Source: Haematococcus lacustris (lineage: Eukaryota; Chlorophyta; Chlorophyceae; Chlamydomonadales; Haematococcaceae). From it: 64,000 bases of DNA. The notes under the pieces were generated by a model. It searched no databases. It saw only the letters and a list, made by a program, of their open reading frames with translations, and was not told the origin of the DNA. How positions within the stretch are numbered: the stretch's first letter is position 1; the number at the start of each line of letters is the position of its first letter. The translations under genes were made by a program, and so were the position numbers. The DNA lies in NCBI GenBank assembly GCA_030144725.1, contig JASKMD010000010.1, forward strand, positions 4,771,045 through 4,835,044, in the 5' to 3' direction. This document shows, piece by piece, positions 42,689 through 54,100 of the stretch.

Positions 42689-43462
42689 TACAGTACTGTA
42701 AGTGGTCTCTCGAGGTATTCGAGGTACCTCGAGGTACTGTAGATGTCTACAGTACTGTAGATGTCTACAGTACTGCAGATTTCTACAGTACTGTAGGTAC
42801 CTACAGTACTGTAAATGGTCTCTCGAGGGACCTCGAGGTACCTCGAGGTACTGTAGATGTCTACAGTACTGTAGATGTCTACAGTACTGTAGGTGTCTAC
42901 AGTACAGTAGATGTCTACAGTACTGTAGATGTCCACAGTACTGTAGGTACTTACAGTACTGTAAATGGTCTCTCGAGGTACCTCGAGGTACCTCGAGGTA
43001 CTGTAGATGTCTACAGTACTGTAGATGTCTACAGTACTGTAGATGTCTACAGTACTGTAGATGTCTACAGTACTGTAGATGTCTACAGTACTGTAGGTAC
43101 CTACAGTACTGTAAATGGTCTCTCGAGGTACCTCGAGGTACCTCGAGGTACTGTAGATGTCTACAGTACTGTAGATGTCTACAGTACTGTAGATGTCTAC
43201 AGTACTGTAGGTACCTACTGTACTGTAAATGGTCTCTCGAGGTACCTCGAGGTACCTCGAGGTACTGTAGATGTCTACAGTGCTGTAGATGTCTACAGTA
43301 CTGTAGGTGTCTACAGTACTGTAAATGGTCTCTCGAGGTACCCCGACAGTACTGTAGACACCTACAGTACTGTAGGTGCCTACAGTAATGTAGGTGTCTA
43401 CAGTACTGTTCGTGTACTCGCGAGGTACCCCGACAGTACTGTAGACACCTACAGTACTGTAG
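42689..43462. repeat. Right subterminal palindromic array of Z2
   Basis: Blocks of CTACAGTACTGTAG units separated by GAGGTACCTCGAGG, repeated as larger units of about 120-150 bp beginning GTAAATGGTCTCTCGAGG. It ends 135 bp from the right terminus. Confidence 0.92.
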
Positions 43463-43599
43463 CATGGCCGTATCTCACCAACCGCGCAAAATCACGAATT
43501 TTAGTTTCAACCCCCAATCTTACAATGCCTTCATTTGACTATGTACCAAGTCCGAGGCTCTGAATCTCAAAAATGCTGTTACTAATTTGCCTGAGTGTA

Positions 43600-43937
43600 C
43601 ATTGCAACAGCATCCCGTGGGAGCTATGAGCATACTTCAGCGCTAGGGCGCAAAAACAAGTCGAATACGTAGCAGCAACAAGCAGCAAATCGACCTCAAA
43701 AACAGCACTGCAGATTTGCATGCCGGCACCCCATCACGCACGCCAACCGACCGACTAGTGTCCGCACTACCGTCAGGGTGCAAGGAGTCACTGGTGCAAG
43801 GATACCGCGGAGGGGGGCAATGTTGACTTTAGCCCGTCCCTCGCAGGCCAAGCTGCGGAGCACCACGCCGCAGCGGGGCGTCGCGGTTTGACCTCTTGGA
43901 GTGCAGTATACGCGACAAAAAGTGACGGTACATTTAC
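43600..43937. other. Unassigned intergenic sequence
   Basis: Unique-looking sequence between Z2 and repeat Q1. No open frame or motif that I can support. Confidence 0.4.
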
Positions 43938-44626
43938 TCCCAACTGTTTAAAAATGACAGGAAACCGACCCCTGGTAGTAGGACGGCTGTAACTCTGCAC
44001 TCACTGCGCCAAATATTATGCTAGATGATTCACAATGTAGCTAACCCAGCCAGCTACCTTTCACCCACTTTATATAATCATACACTGGGTAGGCCGTGCA
44101 CAGCAAAGCGTCAAAATTAGTGACTCAAATTTGAGCCGTTGCGGAGCATGCAGTCATCGCTGCGACCGCCCGCGTCGCTTAGGCTGCTCTACACGAGCAC
44201 GCGCATCAGCAGCAGCAATCGGATCAGAAAGCGGTTGCGGCAGTGTGGCAATGAGCCCACCTCCCCCCCATACCTAGAGGGCAATGCCACAGCTCGACCA
44301 TTTGGACTTACAACATGCTACTTACTAGGTTAAGCTCATCTACGACATTGTTACAAACGCTCATACTCAGCTAAGCCAAAAGCTCACTTTGGTCGGTGAC
44401 CCCCAACTCCCTTAGCCGACTTCAGGGCCAGGGCCATGCAGTCAGTCACACAGCTCCACACCATGACCGAGTTTGGACTCGGCTCCTCTAAGAGTTATAC
44501 TCCCCTACATGCCATCCACCTGCGTGCAAAGTTTCATACCTCAACAGCCACCCCACAGTGGGGTTCTGGGAGGGGTGGGCTAGGAGGGGTGGGCTAGCAG
44601 GGGGTGTGCTTGGGGAGGGGGCGAGG

Positions 44627-44951
44627 CACTCCGGGAAATTAAGGATGGACCAAACTCCCGACCTCGTTTTTTTGACCCAGTTTCTTTTCTGATGGAAAGA
44701 TCAGAGACCATAACATGATGTCTTCTTATGAACCATCGTGGAACTCTCGCTGGTTGAAGAGTTGTACCGTGTACAAAACAGTTTTTCTGAGTTTTGTGAT
44801 ATGCCACTTGGCATAGCTCCTCAACCGCTGAGAGTTGCACAATGGTGCAAGATGACAGCTTCACTTGTGATGTCCAAGCATTCCAATTGAAAAGGAAAGG
44901 GGTCAAAATAACGAGGTTGAGGATTTTGGCAATCCTTAATTTCCCGGAGTG
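44627..44951 (-). mobile_element. MITE family 1, copy b (325 bp)
   Basis: Inverted orientation relative to the copy in the LINE, identical length, termini CACTCCGGGAAATTAAGG on both ends. GG on both sides fits a 2-bp duplication. Confidence 0.9.
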
Positions 44952-44995
44952 GGGGAAGGGCTGGGAGGTGGTAGTCAGGCTCAATGAGGTGGGCT

Positions 44996-45339
44996 CACTC
45001 CTACAATTTAGTCCCTGCGTTTGTCCCTGCGTTCTACCGACCTTGTCCGATCGGGCTGGAAATTTGATAGATGGCAGTTTTCAGAAAATAAAACATATTT
45101 TACAAGAAAAATATTTTGAAACAATCAACAGCTGTTGCGCTGTGGCCCGCAACCTATCCCTGCACTCATCCCTGCACTCTAGCCACAGGGCCACAGCGCA
45201 GCCGCCTTTGATTTTTTCAAAATATTTTTTCTGAAAAATATGTTTTATATTCTGCAAACTATTATCTATCAAAATTTCAGCCCGATCGGACAAGGTCGGT
45301 CAACACGCAGGGACGGACGCAGGGATTAATTTGTAGGTG
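44996..45339 (+). mobile_element. MITE family 2, copy c
   Basis: Same sequence as the copies at 1484 and 8204, but the right terminus reads GTAGGTG instead of GTAGGAGTG, a small terminal deletion. GTGGGCT occurs on both sides. Confidence 0.82.
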
Positions 45340-45991
45340 GGCTCCTGCAATGATGGGTAAAGGGGGGGCGGGCGTGGTGGGTCGTTGCATGCCGTGGCCT
45401 TGTACCACTCTGGTGTACATAATGTGACTTCAAAGCTGTCTTACAGATAGAGGCCTGGGCTGTTTGTTGTGCAATTTGTTTCAGTAGATGCGCCAATGGG
45501 TCAAGAACAAACATTGTATAGCCATTTTCCTATGGGTGCAGTGGGTGCTACACAGTGGAGGACACAGTGGAGGAGGGGGGGTGTAAGCCGGTGATACCTT
45601 AGTGTGCGCCGACCCAAATGGTGTATTCGGCGGAAGCGAGTATAACTATATGTTCCAAACACCCCGTCAAGGTGCCCTGCACGCCCGGCAGACATCGCGT
45701 TGGGTGTTGGCCGGACATTCCATTTGTGCACAACCAGCTCACTACGCTAGTTAGATGGGGTCTCAGCGATGTGGCTCACCGTGCCAAGGAAACCCGTCTC
45801 GCCGATGTGATTTGTTCGCGGGCACATGTGGCAGTACGCGAGCAAAGACTCCAATGGCTAGCGCTGATGGCCAGATAACGCGGCCTAAATCGCCAATGCC
45901 AATGTGATAAACGCTATCGAAAACGATGCAGTATTGAGAGAGTAATCGCATGCATATTACCAACCCCATGTTGGGGGCGCCCGACGTGAAG

Positions 45992-47065
45992 GTAGTAGGA
46001 CGGCTGTAACTTTGCCCTCACTGCGCCAAATAATATGCTAGTTGATTCACAATGTAGCTAACCCAGCCAGCTACCTTTCACCCATCCAGAATAAATATAC
46101 ACTGAGTAGGCCGTGCACAACAAAGCGTCAACATTAGTGATTCAAATTTGAGCCGTAGCGGAGCATGCAGTCATCGCTGCGACCGCCCGCGTCGCTTAGG
46201 GTGCTCAACATGAGCATGCGCGTCGGCGGCAACAGTCGGATCGGAAAGCGGTTGCAGCGATGTGGCACTGAGCCCACCTCCTCCCCAAACCTGGAGGGCA
46301 ATGCCACAGCTCGACCATTTTGACTTACAGCATGCTACTTACTAGGTTGAGCTCCTCTCAGACATTGCTACAAACACTTATACTCAGACAAGCCAAAAGC
46401 TCACTTTGGTCGGTGACCCCCAACTCCCTACCTGCGTGCAACGTTTCATAGCTCAACTGCCACCCCACAGCCCCGTAGCCCTGATTCTACTTGGAGAACA
46501 TGATGTCACTTTGAAGATGTCAAACTGATTGAGGCCTGGGTTGTTTGATGTGCAATTTGTTTCAAGAGATGCACCAGTGAGTCAAGAACAAACATTTTAT
46601 AGCCATTTTCCTATGGGTGCAGTGGGTGCAACACAGTGAAGGACACAGTGGAGGAGGGGGGGTGTAAGCCGGTGATACCTTATTGTGCGCCGACCCAAAT
46701 GGTGTATTCGGCGGAAGCGAGTATAAACATACGTTCCAAACGCCCCGTCTAGGTGCCCTGCACGCCCGGCAGGCATCGCGATGGGTGTTTGCCGGACATT
46801 CCATTTGTGCACAACCCGCTCACTGCGCTAGATAGATGGGGTCACAGGGATGCGGCTCACCGTGCCAAGGAGACCCTTCTCGCCGCTGTGATTTGTTCGC
46901 GGGCACATGTGGCAGTACGCGAGCAAAGACTCCAATGGCTTGCGCTGATGGTCAAATGACGCGCATTGATTTGCAGCTACCAATGTGACAAACGCTATCG
47001 AAAAAGATGCAGTATTGAGAGAGTAATCGCATGCACATTACCAACCCCATGTTGGGAGCGCCTGA
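45992..47065 (+). repeat. Repeat Q, copy 2
   Basis: Begins GTAGTAGGACGGCTG directly after Q1 and ends CCCATGTTGGGAGCGCC. It lacks a middle segment present in Q1 and Q3. Tandem arrangement with Q1. Confidence 0.65.
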
Positions 47066-47101
47066 GCGATGGGCAGTAGAGCGTGACCCGGAATGTTAAA
47101 C

Positions 47102-47413
47102 CATCTTTAACCAATCTTTAACACAACCGCCAGGTCGCACTCCGTAGCCGTGATGGAAGGCGAAGCAATCGCGATGGCTAATGGCTACACTCCGACCCCT
47201 ACTGCGGCTCTCGGTGCATGTCTCAACATGCGCATCGGAACGCACATCAGCCCGCTAGCCTCGCGCTGGTGAGCTGCACCGCTCTGCGCAAGAGTCGCTG
47301 TAAAACTCTTAAAGATCAGTAAGATCGGGGGTAACCAACTGGTCAGCTTACTATCGCCAAACCCCAATTGCACTCCGGGTCGTCAGGGTGTTAGGCTGGA
47401 CTGGTTAAAGATG
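47102..47413. mobile_element. Possible small inverted-repeat element
   Basis: CATCTTTAACCA at 47102 is mirrored by TGGTTAAAGATG ending at 47413, and internal GACCCGGAATG/CACTCCGGGTC also pair. No clear target duplication. Confidence 0.35.
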
Positions 47414-47667
47414 AGATAAGCGTCAGCAGGGTGTGACAGCTTGGCCTTGCCCATTAGCAACCTAGGCATGAACACAAGCGACCCGCTCCATGGCAGCACA
47501 CACATACAGCGGTGTGCGCAACATAACGACGAAGCGTCGCATGTCCCTTCTTTCAATGTTCATCCGACTAACCGATCGACAGTTGCGGCTTTGCTCTTGC
47601 TGCCCATTAGAGCGCGACTGGTTTAACTAACTTCCTGATGTTTTGGGCTTTAACAAATCTTCAGAGC
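47414..47667. other. Unassigned sequence upstream of the Ala/Gln ORF
   Basis: No recognisable features. It ends in an acceptor-like TTTAACAAATCTTCAG. Confidence 0.35.
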
Positions 47668-48586
47668 CTGGAGGCTGCACCAGCAGGCCAGCAGCACCAG
47701 CAGGCTGCAGCAGCAGGCCAGCAGCGCCAGCAGGCTGCAGCAGCACCAGCAGGCTGCAGCAGCAGGCCAGAAGCACCTGCAGGCTGCAGCAGCAGGCCAG
47801 CAGCACCAGCAGGCTGCAGCAGCAGGCCAGCATCACCAGCAGGCTGCAGCAGCAGGCCAGCAGCACCAGCAGGCTGCAACAGCAGGCCAGCAGCACCAGC
47901 AGGCTGCAGCAGCAGGCCAGCAGCACCTGCAGGCTGCAGCTGCAGGCCAGCAACACCTGCAGGCTGCAGGCCAGCAGAACCTGGAGGCTGCTGCAGCAAG
48001 CCAGGGAGCATGCCAGCAACACTTGCAGTTTGGTACCCCTACTAAAGGGTCTCAGCAGCAGGTCTTCTCAGCTTTGGCAAAGGTCCTGGCTGCAACAAGC
48101 CGGGGGATATCAGTCAGTGCTCTAGCAGCCGCCCTAGCAGCAGCAGCGAAGGGGCCAAGCCCGTCCACCTCCCCTATTGAGGCACCAAGTAGGAGTCAGC
48201 AGCCAAGGCCCACATTAACATATCTTCCCACTACAACAGAGGGGGTCGTTATTGCTTTCTTGGGGATGCCAGTAGCCAAGGGAGGTACGTCAGGCCTCCT
48301 CAATGGCTGCAGCCTCTTTGTCTGCATGTCAGCGGCGTGCAACCAGGCCAAACCGCCAGGGCTCCGCCACATGGACATGTGGGGGTCCTTCGAGCACCAA
48401 GACTTGTTCAATCAGGTCGCGCGTCTCCTCAACGTGCAACTGGGAAGGGTGCGCAAAGCAACACGGGTAAAGGGCGCTGCGCGGCAACCGCAACCTGCTG
48501 TGACCTCGCTCCCCACTGCTCCCAGCCAGCCCGCCGGACTCCTGCCAGCTATCAGCTATGGCATTCGTCAGCCCACGTTTATCTAA
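47668..48586 (+). CDS. Hypothetical protein with Ala/Gln decapeptide repeats (possible exon)
   Basis: A frame without an upstream ATG is open from just after an acceptor-like site (47667) to TAA/TGA-type termination at 48586. The first in-frame ATG is at 48023. The first third is a 30-bp minisatellite (about 47690-47990) encoding AAAAGQQHQQ-type decapeptides. After it comes FGTPTKGSQQQVFSALAKVLAAT, a Pro/Ser-rich linker, and a non-repetitive segment of about 120 residues with TTEGVVIAFLGMPVAKGG and MWGSFEHQDLFNQVARLLNVQLG. I recognise no family. Low-complexity DNA opens other frames here too. Only the non-repetitive C-terminal segment argues for a real gene, perhaps a transposon ORF. Confidence 0.35.
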
Positions 48587-50077
48587 GTTTGCCTGCGTTT
48601 GACTTGCGTTTGACTTCTTCGCAGTTTGACTTCTTCGCACTGTTTGACGCGCCAGTCCGTGCTCTCGGTTTGCGTAGACAGCCTTGTAAGCGGTTCGACA
48701 ATGCTTTGTGTCTCTTAGCTCCGAAGTTGTCTGCAGCTTTCCTGATTGAGGCTCCCGCTTCACAAGTAATTAGTTCTGAGCTTCATCTCTATGTGTAAGA
48801 ATAGGGCGCAGCTGAGCTATGCGCAGCTGAGCTTTCAAGTCCAACTCCGGTCCAGTCAGCTGTCAAGTCGAGGTCGCGGTCGCTTGGTCGAGGAGCAGGC
48901 AGAAAGCAACGGGGAGCAAGGGGAGCCAGGAGCGAGCCAGCGACGGGGCCCCGAGCCAGGTCCGAGCTTCAGGCCCCTCACTCGGCCCGTCACACCCTGG
49001 GCCTGAGGCCTGGTCCGAGTGGCGTCGATAACCCAATAAGCTCACGATTGATAATGATAGTATGGCGGTTCCCCCCCTTGCTAATAACAGTAATAGCAAT
49101 AATAGCAAGCCAAAAAATATCAGCAAATATTAGCAGCCGATTCTTGTCGCGCCTTCGTCCGCTTCCTAGCGCGACGGCTGCGCATGGAGGTGCTGCGACC
49201 CTACGCACCCGGTTGATGATGCGCCGTCGGAGGCCGCCTCCTGGACTCATGGGGCCCCAACATGGGTCATTATTCTCTCAATACTGCATCGTTTTCGATA
49301 GCGTTCATAGTATTGGTAGCTGTGAATAACTGCGTGTCATCTGACCATCAGCGCAAGCCAATGCAGTCTTTGCTCGCGGGCTGACCCATGTGACCGCGAA
49401 TAAATTCACACTTGGACGGGGTGGAATGAACAAATGGAATGACACAATGGGAAGGATGCGCCGTTACATTGGGCAGCTGGGAGTGGCTTAGTGCCGTAGT
49501 GACCGGTCACCCCTTTTGCGTTGTTTCATAGAGTGTTAATGGAGTATTTCTCAAGTCTCAGCACGTCACGTGCCCCATTACAGCTGGCAAGGTTGCGGTA
49601 ACAGGTTTCATCTGTTACACGGAGAGCTATCTCTTGACAGACACTAAAGATAGCGATAACTCTGCATCTGGCAAGGATAGAACAATGTACCTCTCGATCC
49701 CCGACCGCCCGGCCGCCGCTTGAGCTAATATTAGCAATACTGCCGCTACTGTGAGCTAATATTAGCATTTTGGCTCGGAGCTAATACGCTTGGCTATGCC
49801 CTAAATGATAGTCATCAGGGCTGCACTGCAAAAATAGCATGAGTTGAATGTCAAGATTTCAGCCGCAATTGCACTCAGCACACTGCACAGTATTAAAAAA
49901 AAATGTTACACTGCATAGCTGACAGAGACTTCTATCCGGGGATGTGCGACACATAAATGATAACAACGTGGCTGAGACGCGGCGTCGTTTTGTTTACCAG
50001 GGGTAGGTTCTCTCGTAGTTCGGACAGGCTGAGCTGCAGTTTAGAAGCTGCAGCAAGTATTAAACCGAATACTGGGC
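48587..50077. other. Intergenic region with a Q fragment and AT-rich direct repeats
   Basis: 49249-49400 is a diverged, inverted fragment of the right end of repeat Q (CCCCAACATGGGTCATTAT... CTGCATCGTTTTCGATAGCG). At 49719-49790 GAGCTAATATTAGCA occurs twice. No gene that I can support. Confidence 0.5.
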
Positions 50078-50085
50078 ATTATGTA

Positions 50086-50565
50086 CAGTGTTGTGAATCT
50101 TCAGATTTTCAGATTTTCAATTTTCAGATTTTCAATGAAAATGAAAGTGTTTCATTGAAAAACTGAAAGAGTTTCATCGTCAGTGAAACTGAGCAAATGC
50201 CGCTGGTTCTCAGCCTATCCTTTCAAACGCGACTTGTTTGTAGGCCTGCACTGTTTGAAATGCAGAAATACTTAGGTTGCCAAAGGTCAGACATGCAAGC
50301 CATTTTAAAAGATGCAAGCCGTCCATGCTGTCCGTGGATCCGCCATCTGTGGCGTTTTCTGGCTTGCGCTTCTTCCGCTGTGGCCGTAGCGCGCTGGCGC
50401 CAACCAACTTAATCACAGCACAGCCAATCACTCTGCAACACCCGATCTGCGATCTGACCGGGGGCAGCACCCGGCACTTTCAGATTTTCAGTGAAGACGT
50501 TCAGATTTTCAGATGAAAATTTTCATTGAAAATCTGAATGAAAATCTGAAATTTTCACAACACTG
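50086..50565. mobile_element. hAT-type MITE (480 bp)
   Basis: Terminal inverted repeats starting CAGTGTTGTGAA are flanked by a perfect 8-bp duplication ATTATGTA (50078-50085, 50566-50573). CAGTG termini and 8-bp duplications are typical of hAT. Inside are many AGATTTTCA repeats. Noncoding. Confidence 0.93.
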
Positions 50566-50678
50566 ATTATGTAGTCCATGCATCAGCCCCAACACATGAC
50601 GCATGACCCACACTGCTGCCTGTGGAACTGAAGGAGTGGTCGAGTCACAGGGGCGAATGCCGGAGACTGCAGCCACGC

Positions 50679-50690
50679 TTACACTTTACA
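50679..50690 (-). terminator. Candidate TGTAA polyadenylation signals of the RWA gene
   Basis: Two TGTAA motifs on the minus strand (50686-50690 and 50679-50683), about 465 bp after the RWA stop. TGTAA is the usual polyadenylation signal of chlorophyte algae. Which one is used is unknown. Confidence 0.4.
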
Positions 50691-51154
50691 AACCAAGTCT
50701 CACCAGCCAAGTCGGCTTGACAGCACACCCCATACTTGCGCTGCTGCCACCCCAGGAACATCATCAGCGGCAGCAGAATCAGTAGTCAGGGGCTGCTGCA
50801 CCACCGGCCACTCATTGTTGGGGCGCCTTGCTTCAAAGAGCGGTGCAGAAAGTCACACCAGCAGGAATGACTACAGCCCTGGTCACGCTGAACACTAGGC
50901 AAAGGGCAGCATTGATGTGGCGCATTGGTGGCGCGCATGAGGATGATGGTCAGCAGCAGCTCAGCAACGGATCGACAGCATGCAGCGCATCGACAGATGT
51001 TGGTTGTGGGTCTCTCATGAAGCAAGTCAGCACCGAAATACATGTACACAAATACAGTCCTAGGCAGGTTTTCTACAGTCCCACTGAAACCATGACGTTT
51101 GGCGAGGGCCTCATGTTCAACAGGGGGGCCCAGCCAAGCTGCGCTGCAGGAAGG

Positions 51155-54100
51155 TCATGAAAACTTTGCATGGAGCTGCATGACACATGCTGCTGCCATG
51201 TAGACCAGGCCCCCCGCGCCCAGCAGCAGCAGCGTGTTGCGCAGCAGCAGCTGGTTGTTGGAGTGGGGCACCGCCAGGGTCTTGAAGGCGTTGGTCAGTT
51301 CAAACAGGCGGTGGGACACAAAGATGTAGCCTGCGGCAGCACAAGGGTGGAAGATGATGATAATGGTGGGTTCACACACAATGGTAGCCGTCAACCTGGC
51401 ATGGCTGCTTGGCCTTGACCGTTATACCTTGCCAGAGGGAGGAAGGGGCTGTGGCTGCACCTGCCCTGCCCTGCCCTGCCCTGCCCTGCCCTGCCCTGCC
51501 CTGCCCCTGCCCCTGGCCCTGCCCCTGCCCCTGGCCCTGGCCCTGGCCCTGCCCCAGGCCTGCCCCAGGCCTGCCCTGCCCCTGACCCTGCCCCTGCAGC
51601 CACCCGCCCAGCCAGCTAAGCCTGGCTCAGGGCCCCACCTGCCGTGACCAGTGCAAAGTTGACGAGTGGGTACCCAGGCAGGACGACCAGCAGCTGCTTG
51701 GGCTGGCCGTCTGGCATGCCTGTCTTCATCCATATGTGGAACTGGCTGATGTAGGTCTCCAGGGTGATGCAGCCCAGCCAGCCATACAGGCGCAGGTGGT
51801 GCAAGCGCAGCCGCGGGGTCAGGTTGCGGAGCAGCAGCCAGAGGGTTATGGGGATCCAGCTGGTGTAGGGGTGCAGCTGCACGGAGGTACAGGGCCGAGG
51901 AGGGTGCAGCAGCTCAGGGGCCCACAAGGCAGGGCAGGGCAGGACAGGGTAGGACGGGGCGGGGCAGAGCAAGGAAAACAGGGTGCGTGTCATTGTGGGT
52001 CATTAGGTTGTGGGTAGGACTGAACTGGGTTGGGCTGAGCTCATGCCCATACTCAGCCACTTTCGAGTGTGGCTTTTGGGTTTGAATCCAAGTTTGGACA
52101 TACGCAGCCACATGCCCATGCCCGCCCTGCTATAGTTCGCTGGGCAGCAGAAAGTGGGGGAGTGTGTGCCATTGTCATCGTCAGGTTGTGGGTGGTGGGT
52201 TGGGTTGGGTCGCTCTGCCAAGGTGCTGCCATGGTGGGTGACTGGAGGGTGAGCTAGCCTAAGGAGTGAGCGCGCTGAGCCAACTGCCCTTGCCTGCACT
52301 GCCTGCACTGCCTGCACTGCAACGCCTTGCATCATGTATAGTGGAGGCCAACGCAAGCTGCTGCTTTGCCTGCACAGACCTGCCATGCCTATTAACTGTA
52401 TTCACTGGGATGCAGGCAATGCAAGCTGTCGCAGCACCTCTGCCCTTTGCTTGCTGCTGTCATCGTGATATCCGGTGCTCTGTTGCCTGTCCACTGTGTC
52501 TAGCGTGATATCCAGCGGGCAATTCAAGCTGGAACCTTCATGCCTGCCCTTTGCTTGCTGCTTGGCCCTGCTGGTACGCTGCCACCTGTTGTCTGGCTGT
52601 CACGTGTCCCGCAGCCCCTCCCAGCCCCTCCCAACCCCTCCCAGCCCCTCCCTGCCTTGTTGTACTCCAGCTTGGGCAGGCAGAAGACGTGGACATAGTA
52701 CAGGTAGCCCGCCCCCGCACACAGCAGCAGCAGCGCCTTGCGCAGGAGCAGGCATGTCATAGGGGGCAGGGCGTCCAGGGCAGCCAGGCTGCTGGTGAGG
52801 CGGGGGTGGAGATAGGCGCACAGCATGCCGTAGATCCAGATGTAGCGGTCGAGGGAGGAGCGAAAGTACCATTCTGCAGGCCGCCAGGCGGTTGGAAGGG
52901 CTGCTGGTTGGTTGGTTGATTGGTTGGTTGGGTGGTTAAGTAGGTGGTTGGGCGGTTGGGTGAGTGGGTGGGTGGTGGGTGAGTGGGTGGGTGCAGGTGG
53001 GCAGGCTGCTGTTGGCTGCTGTGGTGCTGCTGTGCTAGACCCAGTGCAGGCTGTGAGCCTCTAGGCACCCTAGGGGTCGCCCTGCCCACCACTTGCCATG
53101 CAGGGGGTCCCCCAGAGGTTTGCGTGGGTCCTGGTAGCCCATGATGAAGGTGAAGGGGGACCACAGCGCGAAGAACACCGACTTGACGTCCCACAGCAGC
53201 GCCACCCCGCCCAAGCAACACAGCAGCCTGTCGGCAGGCGAGTCAGGTACGGCGGCTGGAGGTAATGGACTCTGGCAGGGACACAGCAGCCCACTGCTAC
53301 TGCTAAGCTGCTAGTTTGCTGCTTTTGCTGAGAATGACGGAAATGACGATGAATGACGACAATGACTTGCCAACGGCTGCTGGAGGTTGGGGACTCTGGC
53401 AGGGACACAGCAGCCCAGGGCACCAGTGCTGAGCAGGGCCCCTGGCCTGCCTCCGAGCACCGAGCAGGCATTAGGGGCCAAGGGGGGGCTGGCACTGAGG
53501 CCTACAGACCCAGCCTGACCTGACCAGGAGGGACCATGGTGGTTGTGGTGGTGGCTGTGTCTGGGCCCTGCCTGCCTGCTGCCCTGCCCTGCCCTGCCTG
53601 CCCCTTGCCCCTGACCTGCATCAGCGCAGTGCAGGCGTTGCGGAGGGGCAGTCCCTGGGCCTCGGGCTCATCACCAGCCCCGGCCTCAGCCTGCCCTCTG
53701 GCAGGGACACAGCAGCCCACTGCTGCTGCTAAGCTGCTAGTTTGCTGCTTTTGTTGGGGATGACGACAATGAAAACGAATGACGACAATGAAGGCGAATG
53801 ACGACAATGAAGACGTTGGCAAAGAAGATGATGTGAGAAGACAGTGACAGCAAAACACGCAACTTACAAGCTTTCTGGCTGCTGCTACCACCACCACCAC
53901 CACCACCACCTGGCTGCCACTGAGCATCAGGTGCAGGGCCCAGCACCAGCACTGTTCACAGCGTTCATTAGCACCTACATCTCCCCTACAGCTAGGGCTT
54001 GCCGCTGAGCAGTACTGGGCTGGTGAGCAGCACCAGCAGCACCAACTGCAGCATTGTTAACTTCCACTGAGCTGTACGCCAGCAGCACCAGCAGCACGGA

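Larger units (their letters stand above)
37960..43597 (+). mobile_element. Z2: full-length Z transposon (5638 bp)
   Basis: Left end CACACAGGCAAATTAGT at 37960 and right end ACTAATTTGCCTGAGTG at 43597, flanked by TA on both sides (37958-37959, 43598-43599). Same architecture as Z1, but the left block lacks about 300 bp including the TATAAATAG, and the pentamer array is only 31 units. Because Z1 has AG duplications and Z2 has TA, the pair arose by separate insertions only 101 bp apart, not by tandem duplication. Confidence 0.88.
43938..45990 (+). repeat. Repeat Q, copy 1 (carries two MITEs)
   Basis: The start GGTAGTAGGACGGCTGTAAC (about 43973) and the end CCCATGTTGGGGGCGCC are shared with copies at 45992 and 58401. 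It is about 1.4 kb without the two nested MITEs. Q3 suggests terminal inverted repeats CRGGCGCCCCCAAC, so this may be a DNA transposon. No credible protein. Part of it (about 44330-44540) resembles W 1990-2290 in reverse. Confidence 0.6.

Noticed and set aside
25568..43597. Z1 and Z2 as a simple tandem segmental duplication
   Set aside because: Each copy has its own inverted ends and a different 2-bp duplication (AG, TA). The intervening 101 bp is not repeated outside.
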